Assembly (NCBI RefSeq): GCF_041088075.1
Contig: NZ_JBGCVY010000047.1
Span: forward strand, 1 to 64,000
Direction of reading: 5' to 3'
Source of the DNA: Mucilaginibacter_A sp041088075
Lineage (GTDB): Bacteria; Bacteroidota; Bacteroidia; Sphingobacteriales; Sphingobacteriaceae
Length of the DNA: 64,000 bases
The first letter of the stretch is position 1, and every line of letters begins with the position of its first letter. This document shows positions 54,314 to 61,942 of the stretch, one piece after another. Under the pieces are notes generated by a model. That model searched no databases, was not told the origin of the DNA, and saw only the letters and a program-made list of their open reading frames with translations. Position numbers and translations under genes: made by a program.

Positions 54314-54528
54314 TGATTGATGGCTTTACGGGTTTCTGCAATTTCATTTAACTGCTCTTCGCTAAATGTTGGCCCGGATAAAAGCAACTTTATAAAATCA
54401 GTATCAGGCTCCATTTGAACAGGCAAATTCTTTTCAACTTCCGCTTTTAACTCATTCCATTGTGGCACAGGTAGCTTTTTAGCTAACTGCACCAGTTGAT
54501 TAAAATCTATATCTACTTGTACTTGCAT
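54298..54528 (-). CDS. Probable antitoxin partner of the PIN toxin
   Basis: 76 residues from the ATG at 54528; a longer frame adds ten untypical residues. IDFNQLVQLAKKLPVPQWNE and a C-terminal FSEEQLNEIAETRKAINQWR helix resemble small Bacteroidota VapB-like antitoxins. Function is inferred mainly from its overlap with the PIN gene. Confidence 0.68.
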   Translation of the reverse strand: MQVQVDIDFNQLVQLAKKLPVPQWNELKAEVEKNLPVQMEPDTDFIKLLLSGPTFSEEQLNEIAETRKAINQWRTK

Positions 54529-54567
54529 AATTCGACTATTAAAATACCTGTATGGCATTTACAAAAT

Positions 54568-54909
54568 TTACTCGATAAAAACAGTATCGCCACCAACCGT
54601 ATATTTCAAAGTTCGATTTTTTGAACCCTTAACTACACTTACCTTTTTATCAAAAGTATAACTATTTAATCCTTTCGCTAAAACCTGATGGTTCTTCTGG
54701 TCATAAAACACCTGATCGGCTTTCACATTTAGGCCGTTTATTTCAAATTCAACTTTTCCATACAAGTTGATACTTTGATTAATTTGATCGGCAACGATAG
54801 AATCCTGGGCACTGTATTTTGCTTTGGGTTGCTCCGGAAGTTTGTACAAACTTTGCGAATAGCTTTTGAAAGCCATCAAAACAAACAGCACTGAAAATAA
54901 AGTTTTCAT
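54568..54909 (-). CDS. Small secreted protein, possibly OstA/LptA-like
   Basis: 113 residues from the ATG at 54909. A signal peptide (KTLFSVLFVLMAFKSYSQS) is followed by INLYGKVEFEINGLNVKADQ and VFYDQKNHQVLAKGLNSYTF, a strand pattern reminiscent of OstA/LptA-type beta-jellyroll repeats that bind lipopolysaccharide. At this length only a few strands are possible. The last codons (GDTVFIE) are encoded by a GATACTGTTTTTATC-type dispersed motif copy. Function unproven. Confidence 0.5.
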   Translation of the reverse strand: MKTLFSVLFVLMAFKSYSQSLYKLPEQPKAKYSAQDSIVADQINQSINLYGKVEFEINGLNVKADQVFYDQKNHQVLAKGLNSYTFDKKVSVVKGSKNRTLKYTVGGDTVFIE

Positions 54910-54949
54910 ACAAATAAATTTAAGCACTAATCTAAAGAAAATTTACAGT

Positions 54950-56689
54950 TTAAATTACATCCTTAATATGCTTGTAATTGGCTTTCACCGTATCCAAAAC
55001 TTCGTCCACATTTCCATCTAAAATCATTTTGCTCATGGACAAGGCCATACCTTTTACCTGCGCAAATTCTATTTTTGGCGGCATGGCCAAAGCATTTGGG
55101 TCAGTCATCACGTTGACCAATGCCGGGCCGTCAAACGCAAAAGCTTGTTGGATGGCTTGCTGCAAATTGTCAGGTTCGTTTACGGTGATTCCTTTTATGC
55201 CAAAGGCAGCGGCAACGGCGGCAAAATCCGGGTTGGCCATATCGGTTTGCCAGTCGGGCAGGCCGGCCACTTCCATTTCCAGCTTCACCATGCCCAATGA
55301 TTTGTTGTTGAAAACGATCAGTTTCACGGGCAATTTGTATTGAACGATGGTAGCCAGATCGCCCAGCAACATCGAAAGCCCGCCATCACCACAAAAAGCA
55401 ATTACCTGCCGGTTTGGAAAAGCCAATGCTGCACCAATGGCCTGTGGCATCGCGTTCGCCATCGAGCCGTGGTTGAACGAACCGATCATGCTTCTTTTAC
55501 CGGTCGAATTTATGTAACGCGCGCCCCAAACGCAGCACATGCCGGTGTCCATGGTAAAAATAGCGTCCTGATCGGCCAGTTTATCAATCGTAGCCGCCAC
55601 AAATTCCGGGTGGATGGCATTTTTTTCGCCGCGGTCATCCACGTAAGTCTGCATTTTCTCTTTCACTTTTCCGTAAAATTCCAACTGGCTTTGCAAAAAG
55701 CTGTCGTCGGTTTTAGGCGATAAAAGAGGCATCAGCGTTTTTAAAGTATGTTTGATATCGCCGCACAAACCCATTGTTAATTTGGCACGACGGCCCAAAC
55801 GCTCGGGTTTTGTGTCAATTTGTACAATCTTGTTTTTGGTGGGCATAAAATTGACGTAAGGAAAATCGGTGCCAAGAAGAATGACCAAATCCGATTCGTG
55901 CATGCTGTGGTAAGCAGAAGGCAGGCCGAGCAAACCCGTCATGCCAACTTCGTACGGGTTATCGTGCTGGATAAACATTTTGCCGCGGTAAGAAAAGCCA
56001 ACCGTAGCTTTCAGTTTGGCGGCCAGTTCTACCACTTCGTCGTGCGCACCGGCAACGCCAATGCCACAAAAAATCGTGATTTTATGGTTTTCGCCGATTA
56101 GGGCCGCCAGTTCCTGCAACTCCTTGTCTGACGGGCGGGTTAAAGGTTCCGGCCGGTAAAAGTGCATCGAAGTTTCGCTTTCTTCGGCATCTTTGCTGGT
56201 CAAATCGCCGGGGATCCCGATTACCGAAACGCCTTTCCGGTTCATTGCATATTGGATGCCGGCCTGCAGCATCCGCGGCAACTGCATGGGCGTAATGGCC
56301 ACTTGGTTGTAATAGCTGCAATCGTCAAACAGTTTGATGGTGTTGGTTTCCTGAAAATATTCGGTGCCAAACTCTTGCGACATGATGGTGGAAGCAATGG
56401 CCAAAACCGGCGCGCCCGAACGATGGGCATCGTACAAACCGTTGATCAAATGTACATGGCCCGGCCCACTGCTGCCTGCGCAACAAGCCAGTTCGCCCGT
56501 GAGTTGCGCTTCGGCACCGGCGGCGTAGGCACCAACCTCTTCGTGCCGCACGTGTACCCACTGTATTTTTCCGCTGGTGTGCACGGCATCATTGATGTGG
56601 TTTAACGAATCGCCGGTTACGGCGTATATACGTTTTACGCCGGCCTCGGCCAGCATGTTTACAATTTGGTATGAAACTGTTTTTGCCAT
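54950..56689 (-). CDS. poxB: Pyruvate oxidase / pyruvate dehydrogenase (quinone), ThDP-dependent
   Basis: 579 residues. Glu50 in HVRHEEVGAYAAGAEAQLTG is the ThDP-activating Glu in the same place as in E. coli PoxB. SSGPGHVHLINGLYDAHRSG, the FAD-domain region and FCGDGGLSMLLGDLATIVQY (ThDP-Mg motif near 430) follow. PoxB-type enzymes decarboxylate pyruvate to acetate and CO2 and pass electrons to quinone at the membrane. A CTTCTTTTA copy of the dispersed motif occurs in frame near 55487 and a one-mismatch copy near 55719. Stands alone; homologues with other keto acids cannot be excluded. Confidence 0.85.
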   Translation of the reverse strand: MAKTVSYQIVNMLAEAGVKRIYAVTGDSLNHINDAVHTSGKIQWVHVRHEEVGAYAAGAEAQLTGELACCAGSSGPGHVHLINGLYDAHRSGAPVLAIASTIMSQEFGTEYFQETNTIKLFDDCSYYNQVAITPMQLPRMLQAGIQYAMNRKGVSVIGIPGDLTSKDAEESETSMHFYRPEPLTRPSDKELQELAALIGENHKITIFCGIGVAGAHDEVVELAAKLKATVGFSYRGKMFIQHDNPYEVGMTGLLGLPSAYHSMHESDLVILLGTDFPYVNFMPTKNKIVQIDTKPERLGRRAKLTMGLCGDIKHTLKTLMPLLSPKTDDSFLQSQLEFYGKVKEKMQTYVDDRGEKNAIHPEFVAATIDKLADQDAIFTMDTGMCCVWGARYINSTGKRSMIGSFNHGSMANAMPQAIGAALAFPNRQVIAFCGDGGLSMLLGDLATIVQYKLPVKLIVFNNKSLGMVKLEMEVAGLPDWQTDMANPDFAAVAAAFGIKGITVNEPDNLQQAIQQAFAFDGPALVNVMTDPNALAMPPKIEFAQVKGMALSMSKMILDGNVDEVLDTVKANYKHIKDVI

Positions 56690-57103
56690 GGTGTTTTTTG
56701 GGTTAGTGGGAGTTCAACGATCTGCTTTAAACTAAACTGCAATTGGCAGGCACTGTTTTTAAAAACATTGTTTTCTGCGGAGAATGTTACAATAGAAAGG
56801 TAGGCGAGCGGCCGCGTGAGGGATAGCAGCGGAAAGCCCGCAGCGAGGCACGAGCGAGGACTTGGAGCGGATAGCCCGACCCGCAGGGGCACGCCCAAAA
56901 AATGTCCAAAAGCTGGTAAGTCCGGAAGTCGGAAAAGTCGGAAAGTTTGGACTGCGGTAAAATATTTGTTCTTGAACACACCAATTTTAGGTTGATAAAA
57001 GAAGCATCGGATAATTGAGAAAAATGAATCAAGACACCAGGAATATTTTCTGTAATTTTGATACAAAAGCGATTAACTTTTATCAATCAAAACACATTTA
57101 ACT
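56690..57103. other. 414-bp intergenic region with a GC-rich interspersed repeat
   Basis: 56795-56905 is markedly GC-rich (AGCGGAAAGCCCGCAGCGAG, then GACTTGGAGCGGATAGCCCG), unlike its A/T-rich surroundings, and resembles a repeat found between genes in this family. A plus dispersed motif copy is at 56994, preceded by ATTTTAGGTT. TAATTTTG at 57053-57060 could be the minus-7 box of the following toxin-antitoxin genes. No gene is seen. Confidence 0.6.
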
Positions 57104-57310
57104 ATGAAAATACTGCTGGATATTGAGGAAGGCAAAGTTCCGTTTATGATGGAACTGTTAGAAAATTTACATTTTGTTAAAGCCAAGCCACTTACCGCAT
57201 ACAAAGCTGAAGTTTTGGAAGGCGTTAAAGAAGCGGTGGAAGAAATGAACCTGATTAAACAAGGCAAGCTAAAAGGAACGCCGGCAAGAGCGCTTTTGGA
57301 TGAACTTTGA
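57104..57310 (+). CDS. Small protein, probable antitoxin
   Basis: 68 residues: KILLDIEEGKVPFMMELLEN, then a Lys-rich middle and VKEAVEEMNLIKQGKLKGTP ending ALLDEL. Helical, acidic C-terminal end, no recognised DNA-binding motif. The overlap of 11 bp with a RelE-like toxin gene is the main evidence that it is the antitoxin. Confidence 0.72.
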   Translation: MKILLDIEEGKVPFMMELLENLHFVKAKPLTAYKAEVLEGVKEAVEEMNLIKQGKLKGTPARALLDEL

Positions 57311-57626
57311 AGTAATTGCAATCCCGAGGTTTAGACGTGATTTAAAAAAACTTTCCAAGAAATACGTTTCGTTAAAAACAGAATATGCCGAATTGATTTC
57401 TGTTTTAGAACACGAACCAGAACAAGGCGTACCGATAGGCAACAATTGTTTTAAAATACGTTTGGCAATTGCTTCTAAAAGTAAAGGCAAATTGGGCGGA
57501 GCAAGAGTGATTATTTGCGTTCGGGTTTCTGAAACTACGGTTTACTTGTTAACTATTTATGATAAGAACGAGAAAGAAAACATCTCCAACAGCGAACTCC
57601 TGGATTTATTGAAAGAAATAGAATAG
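57300..57626 (+). CDS. RelE/ParE-type toxin
   Basis: 108 residues. FEVIAIPRFRRDLKKLSKKY opens the RelE-like fold, with PIGNNCFKIRLAIASKSKGK and ARVIICVRVSETTVYLLTIY as the central sheet, and YDKNEKENISNSELLDLL at the end. Such proteins are usually mRNA interferases on the ribosome. Translationally coupled to the upstream antitoxin. Confidence 0.82.
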   Translation: MNFEVIAIPRFRRDLKKLSKKYVSLKTEYAELISVLEHEPEQGVPIGNNCFKIRLAIASKSKGKLGGARVIICVRVSETTVYLLTIYDKNEKENISNSELLDLLKEIE

Positions 57627-57635
57627 TGATAGGTG

Positions 57636-57667
57636 TTGATTTTTCTTTCTTTTAAATGTTATTTTTG
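57636..57667 (+). promoter_or_regulatory. Probable promoter of the Uma2 gene
   Basis: TTG at 57636-57638 and TATTTTTG at 57660-57667 are 21 bp apart and match the Bacteroidota minus-33/minus-7 pattern, 20 bp before the start codon. Confidence 0.5.
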
Positions 57668-57686
57668 ATTAATAACAAAGACGAAC

Positions 57687-58277
57687 ATGCAACTAAGCGA
57701 CCTCGATTTTAACAAAACCTACACCTACGCCGATTATTTGACCTGGACTTTTGATGAGCGGCTGGAAATTTTAAAAGGTAAATTGTTTAAAATGACACCT
57801 GCGCCAAACAGGTTTCACCAAAGATTATCAGGAATAATTTTTAAAAAGCTTTCGGTGTTTTTAGAACGGAAACCTTGTCATGTTTATTCGGCACCTTTTG
57901 ATGTCCGGCTTTCGAGGAAAAACGCTGCCGATCAAACCGTTACCACAGTTTTTCAGCCGGATATTTGTGTGGTTTGTGATTTGACAAAATTGGACGACCG
58001 TGGTTGTGTTGGCGCGCCGGATATTGTAGTGGAAATCCTTTCGCCTGGCAACAACAAAAAAGAACTGCGCAACAAGTTTGAGATTTACGAGGAAGCAGGG
58101 ATTAAAGAATACTGGGTTGTTTGGCCGGTAGAACAAACTGCGTTGCAATATACTTTAAATGCAGAAGGAAAGTATGTGGCCTCACTAATTTTGGCCGCAG
58201 GCGATAAACTCGCTACGCCAATTTTGCCGGGATTTGTTTTGGATTTGGAGGAAGTTTTTGAGGAAGCATCATTGTAA
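57687..58277 (+). CDS. Uma2 family (PD-(D/E)xK-like) endonuclease
   Basis: 196 residues. FDERLEILKGKLFKMTPAPN near residue 22, FQPDICVVCDLTKLDDRGCV near 90 and GAPDIVVEILSPGNNKKELR near 110 are the Uma2/DUF820 signatures; Asp, Glu and Lys in these blocks form the predicted nuclease site. KEYWVVWPVEQTALQYTL follows. Uma2 genes are abundant in cyanobacteria and Bacteroidota with uncertain function, often near mobile or toxin-antitoxin genes as here. Confidence 0.88.
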   Translation: MQLSDLDFNKTYTYADYLTWTFDERLEILKGKLFKMTPAPNRFHQRLSGIIFKKLSVFLERKPCHVYSAPFDVRLSRKNAADQTVTTVFQPDICVVCDLTKLDDRGCVGAPDIVVEILSPGNNKKELRNKFEIYEEAGIKEYWVVWPVEQTALQYTLNAEGKYVASLILAAGDKLATPILPGFVLDLEEVFEEASL

Positions 58278-58285
58278 AACTAATT

Positions 58286-58936
58286 ATGGAAAACCAACCG
58301 ATTGCCCGTTTAAACTTTACCTGCAACCGCAAATGGGAAGAAATGACGCCCGTAGCAGGCGGCCGTTTCTGCAACAGTTGCCAGAAAAAAGTGGTTGATT
58401 TTACCGATAAAACGAATGATGAAATTGCAGCTTATTTGATGGGCAGCACAACGCAAGTTTGCGGCAGGTTCCAGCAATCTCAATTGGTTCCTGCTCCTCC
58501 AAAGCCAATTTGGAAACGATGGCTTTCGGCCGCGGCCATGTTTGCTGCTGTTTTTATGGGGATAAAAGAAGCATCGGCACAAAAAGTTGTTCAAACTGAT
58601 TCTGTTTCAAATCAACAAAAAAATCCAGGAAGTTTTCTTGGAGCCATTGAAATGTTGCCGAATTTTCCAGGTGGAGAAGCCGCTTTTGCTGCTTACCTGC
58701 ATAAAAACCTTCGTTCGCCAAAAGGTGTTAAAGGAAGAGTTACTACCGCTTTTGTGGTAGAAAAAGATGGTTCATTAACAGACATTCGGATTTTAAAAGG
58801 CTTGAACAAAGAAGCTGATGAGGAAGCCATCCGGGTTTTAAAGGAAAGCCCAAAGTGGAAACCTGGCAGCCAACTGGGTATTGTAACAAGAACTGCTTAC
58901 ACTATGCCGATTACTTTCAATAATAAACAGCAATAG
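58286..58936 (+). CDS. Energy transducer TonB-like protein with N-terminal Cys-rich domain
   Basis: 216 residues. The N-terminal cytoplasmic 70 residues contain RLNFTCNRKWEEMTPVAGGR and FCNSCQKKVVDFTD, a CxxC zinc-ribbon-like motif (Cys29/Cys32), common in Bacteroidota TonB-domain proteins. A membrane segment (WLSAAAMFAAVFMGI) lies near residue 75-90. The C-terminal TonB domain spans about 120-216 (FPGGEAAFAAYLHKNLRSPK; GRVTTAFVVEKDGSLTDIRI). A full copy of the dispersed motif (58561) encodes IKEAS right at the end of the membrane segment. Confidence 0.78.
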   Translation: MENQPIARLNFTCNRKWEEMTPVAGGRFCNSCQKKVVDFTDKTNDEIAAYLMGSTTQVCGRFQQSQLVPAPPKPIWKRWLSAAAMFAAVFMGIKEASAQKVVQTDSVSNQQKNPGSFLGAIEMLPNFPGGEAAFAAYLHKNLRSPKGVKGRVTTAFVVEKDGSLTDIRILKGLNKEADEEAIRVLKESPKWKPGSQLGIVTRTAYTMPITFNNKQQ

Positions 58937-58940
58937 AATC

Positions 58941-61052
58941 CTAAACCACTTCCGGTTCAATCCAATTCCCATCCGTTTTAATAATCCCGATCAATTCATC
59001 CAAAGCCAAAGCCGAAGAAACGTTTTTCTTCACCACTTCTTTGCCGCGGTAAAGCGTAATTTTATCCGGGCCGGCGCCAACATAACCATAATCTGCATCG
59101 GCCATTTCGCCGGGGCCGTTTACAATGCAGCCCATAATACCAATTTTTAATCCTTTGAGGTGAGAAGTACGGCTGCGGATCATTTGCGTAGTAATTTGCA
59201 AATCGAACAGCGTTCGGCCGCAACTTGGGCACGAGATATATTCAGTCTTAGAAATCCGCGAACGCGTAGCCTGCAAAATACCAAAAGCGGTAGAAGTGAT
59301 GGTTTTGGCAGGGATTTCGGGCGCATCAATCCAAATGCCATCACCAAAACCATCTACCAGCAAAGCGCCCAGATCGGTGGCGGCATAGAGTTGGAGAAGG
59401 GTTGTGAGGTCTGAGGTGTGAGGTGTGAGACCGGAAGCTGATTGCTGATTGCTGATGGCTGATGGCTCATAGCTCATACCTCCAACCTCATACCTCCTCC
59501 TCACAATCACCGGCACATCAATACCATTTTTTTGCAGGTAAAAGAAGCATGCGCGCTGATCGGCCATTCCGTGGGCTTCGTCTGTTTCCATCACAAAAAC
59601 TAAGGTTTGATCGGCGTTGATCTGCTCAAAAGCTTCGGTTTGCAGGTCCCTGTTTTTGATCCTGACTAAATTTAATGCTACATCTTTTTCTGCGGAAGTA
59701 TTGAATTCTTTCAACGTAAAAACCGGATGGCAGTTCTTTTTATCGGTTAAAAACTGCCAGGTTTTGTAGTTGTACAATTGTTTGAGATTGCCGGGGAAAG
59801 CGAATGAAGGCAGTTCATCCGCCAGGTAAACAAAATCAACCGACTGATCGGCCATGTTGTATTTATCCAGCAAAGGCGAATATAAATAACCGGCATCTGC
59901 CAAAATAGCTGGATATTTTAAGTTCCTGGCCGAAAAATCAAGCACCACACGCGGCACCATGTGGCCGCCGATAAAAGCGTTTGCTTCGTAGGTTTCGCGC
60001 TTCTTGTATTCGTAGGGAGAGTGAGAAAAGAGCGAAGAAGATAGAGCGGAGAGCGGATTTACAAGTTCAATCCTACCGGCGCGCTCCTCGCTCTTTGCTC
60101 CAAATACTGTGTTTGCTTTTCCTCGCTCCCCGCTCTTCGCTCCCCGCTCCCTGTACCGCTCCACCAAAGCTATCGCAACCGGTGCTTCAAATTCCGGTTC
60201 TTCGGTTAAAGAAACGCGGACGGTATCGCCCAAACCATCTTCCAACAACGTGCCAATGCCAACTGCTGATTTTATGCGGCCGTCTTCACCGTCGCCGGCT
60301 TCGGTTACGCCCAGATGCAGCGGATAGTTCATGCCTTCGGCCACCATCGTTTCCACCAGCATCCGGTAAGCCTGAACCATTACTTGCGGGTTGCTGGATT
60401 TCATCGAGATCACCAAATTATAATAATTCAGGCTTTCGCACATTCGGATAAATTCCATTGCCGATTCGACCATACCGCGCGGCGTATCGCCGTACTGGCT
60501 CATAATCCTGTCGGAAAGCGAACCGTGGTTGGTGCCAATGCGCATTGCCGTGCCGTATTCTTTGCAGATGTTGACCAGCGGCGTAAACTTTTTAAAGATG
60601 CGCTCCAGCTCATTCTGATATTCCGATTGCGTGTAAACTAGTTCGTCGAAACGTTTTTTATCGGCATAATTTCCGGGGTTGATGCGCACTTTTTCTACAA
60701 TGCGTGCCGCAACTTCGGCCGCGTTTGGTGTGAAGTGGATATCGGCTACCAACGGCACATTGTAACCTTGCTGGCGCAATTGCTTTTTTATTTCAGCCAA
60801 GTTTTGTGCTTCTTTAACGCTTGGCGCCGTAATACGCACATACTCGCAACCGGCTTCTACCATGCGGATGGTTTGCGCTACGGTCCCGGCCGTGTCCATC
60901 GTATCCGTTGTGGTCATGCTTTGGATGCGGATCGGGTTTGCTCCACCCATCGGCACATCGCCAATCGTTACTTCGCGCGTTAACCAACGCAAATACGTGT
61001 TTAAAGAATTGCAATAGCGGCCCGGAAGCGATTTGATAATTTCAGCGTTCAT
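58941..61052 (-). CDS. ispG: 4-hydroxy-3-methylbut-2-en-1-yl diphosphate synthase, long form
   Basis: 703 residues. Converts methylerythritol cyclodiphosphate to HMBPP in the non-mevalonate isoprenoid pathway. The TIM barrel starts VTIGDVPMGGANPIRIQSMT, and the [4Fe-4S] ligands are in SCPSCGRTLFDLQ and GIMGCIVNGPGEMADADYGY near the end. The extra central domain marks the Bacteroidota/Chlamydia long form. Two stretches are foreign: a Ser/Arg/Gly/Lys-rich insert (about 60013-60155) and a Ser/Gln-rich insert (about 59399-59505), both made of text-like repeat. The frame is intact, so the enzyme is probably still functional. Confidence 0.93.
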   Translation of the reverse strand: MNAEIIKSLPGRYCNSLNTYLRWLTREVTIGDVPMGGANPIRIQSMTTTDTMDTAGTVAQTIRMVEAGCEYVRITAPSVKEAQNLAEIKKQLRQQGYNVPLVADIHFTPNAAEVAARIVEKVRINPGNYADKKRFDELVYTQSEYQNELERIFKKFTPLVNICKEYGTAMRIGTNHGSLSDRIMSQYGDTPRGMVESAMEFIRMCESLNYYNLVISMKSSNPQVMVQAYRMLVETMVAEGMNYPLHLGVTEAGDGEDGRIKSAVGIGTLLEDGLGDTVRVSLTEEPEFEAPVAIALVERYRERGAKSGERGKANTVFGAKSEERAGRIELVNPLSALSSSLFSHSPYEYKKRETYEANAFIGGHMVPRVVLDFSARNLKYPAILADAGYLYSPLLDKYNMADQSVDFVYLADELPSFAFPGNLKQLYNYKTWQFLTDKKNCHPVFTLKEFNTSAEKDVALNLVRIKNRDLQTEAFEQINADQTLVFVMETDEAHGMADQRACFFYLQKNGIDVPVIVRRRYEVGGMSYEPSAISNQQSASGLTPHTSDLTTLLQLYAATDLGALLVDGFGDGIWIDAPEIPAKTITSTAFGILQATRSRISKTEYISCPSCGRTLFDLQITTQMIRSRTSHLKGLKIGIMGCIVNGPGEMADADYGYVGAGPDKITLYRGKEVVKKNVSSALALDELIGIIKTDGNWIEPEVV
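59399..59505. repeat. Text-like repeat inserted in frame in ispG (site 1)
   Basis: GAGGTCTGAGGTGTGAGG, CTGATTGCTGATTGCTG and CTCATACCTCCAACCTC steps, identical in style to intergenic spacers. Encodes RRYEVGGMSYEPSAISNQQS and neighbouring residues that do not resemble conserved IspG sequence. Confidence 0.8.
60013..60155. repeat. Text-like repeat inserted in frame in ispG (site 2)
   Basis: GAGCGAAGAAGATAGAGCGG on the left and CTCGCTCCCCGCTCTTCGCT on the right form an imperfect inverted repeat. It encodes RGAKSGERGKANTVFGAKSE and following residues just before the conserved YEYKKRETYEANAFIGGH segment. Confidence 0.8.
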
Positions 61053-61131
61053 GCTTCAAAATAAAGGATACAAAAGTAAGCATTCTTACGGCAAGACTGA
61101 TTTTTAGGTGGTAAAAGAAGTATCAAATAAC

Positions 61132-61162
61132 TTTTGATTCATCTTTTAAAAAAGTAAATTTG
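61132..61162 (+). promoter_or_regulatory. Promoter of toxin-antitoxin pair, start codon nearly at +1
   Basis: TTTTG at 61132-61136 and TAAATTTG at 61155-61162 are 18 bp apart, a good match to the Bacteroidota promoter. The ATG follows after only 4 bp, so the transcript may be leaderless. Confidence 0.5.
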
Positions 61163-61166
61163 AATT

Positions 61167-61382
61167 ATGGCAACTCAATTTATTGTAAACGATAAAGGCG
61201 AAAAGACAGCAGTGGTGCTTTCGTTGGAAGATTACGAAATCCTGCTGAACAGAGGGAATATTGATTTTGAACTATCAGACGAATACAAAGCCATGATAGA
61301 CAACATGACCACGCAGGAAGAAAACGGCCAGGCCAAATATAAAACTTTGGAGGAAATACAAGGCCGGTTTTTAAACCGATAA
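61167..61382 (+). CDS. Phd/YefM-like antitoxin
   Basis: 71 residues. FIVNDKGEKTAVVLSLEDYE followed by ILLNR matches the Phd/YefM or DUF-type antitoxin N-terminus, where the protein binds its own operator. The C-terminal YKTLEEIQGRFLNR part would wrap the toxin. It is 2 bp upstream of a RelE/ParE gene. Confidence 0.82.
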   Translation: MATQFIVNDKGEKTAVVLSLEDYEILLNRGNIDFELSDEYKAMIDNMTTQEENGQAKYKTLEEIQGRFLNR

Positions 61383-61384
61383 AT

Positions 61385-61663
61385 ATGCATGAAATTCGTT
61401 TTCGGTTTGAGGCTTACGTAGATTTGGAAGAAATAGAATCTTATTATAGTGAAATTTCTTTGACTATTGTAAGTATGTTTTTCAAAGAGTTTTCTAAAAC
61501 ATTAAACTTGATCGAGCAGCAACCAAACCTATTTCAAGAACGATATAGAAAAATAAGAATTGCTCACTTATATAAGTTTCCTTATGGAATACATTACAAA
61601 ATTACAGGCAATTTAGTTACCGTTTACAGAATTTTGCACACGAAAAGGTATTTTAAGCAATGA
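61385..61663 (+). CDS. RelE/ParE family toxin
   Basis: 92 residues. IRFRFEAYVDLEEIESYYSE, LNLIEQQPNLFQERYRKIRI and AHLYKFPYGIHYKITGNLVT ending YRILHTKRYF are typical of the ParE/RelE fold. Downstream partner of the Phd-like antitoxin. A plus dispersed motif copy lies 31 bp after the stop. Confidence 0.86.
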   Translation: MHEIRFRFEAYVDLEEIESYYSEISLTIVSMFFKEFSKTLNLIEQQPNLFQERYRKIRIAHLYKFPYGIHYKITGNLVTVYRILHTKRYFKQ

Positions 61664-61742
61664 CAATTTCAGGATGACTACTTATTTTTTGCCGATAAAA
61701 GAAGCATTAACCCAGAGAAATCGTTTTTAAAATAACTTTATG

Positions 61743-61910
61743 ATAGGTTTTGGCTAAAGCCAATTTTTGTCACTTTGCTACCGTCCCATAAATGGGACGG
61801 CAATGAATACCTTTATAGCTGCCCTAAATTGTTCCGGCTCGTAATTCATTGCCGTTGGCTTCAGCCAACGGTTAAATGGGTAGGACAAGGCTTCAGCCAA
61901 AAACACACAC
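61743..61910. repeat. Structured intergenic repeat with two perfect hairpins
   Basis: CCGTCCCATAAATGGGACGG (about 61782-61801) and CCGTTGGCTTCAGCCAACGG (about 61852-61871) are perfect 8-bp-stem hairpins. Both lie within an outer imperfect inverted repeat, TTTTGGCTAAAGCC and GGCTTCAGCCAAAA. CAATGAAT and ATTCATTG flank the inner parts as a further inverted pair. Confidence 0.85.
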
Positions 61911-61942
61911 AAATTTTTAAAAGAATTTCCCTGAATATCAAC

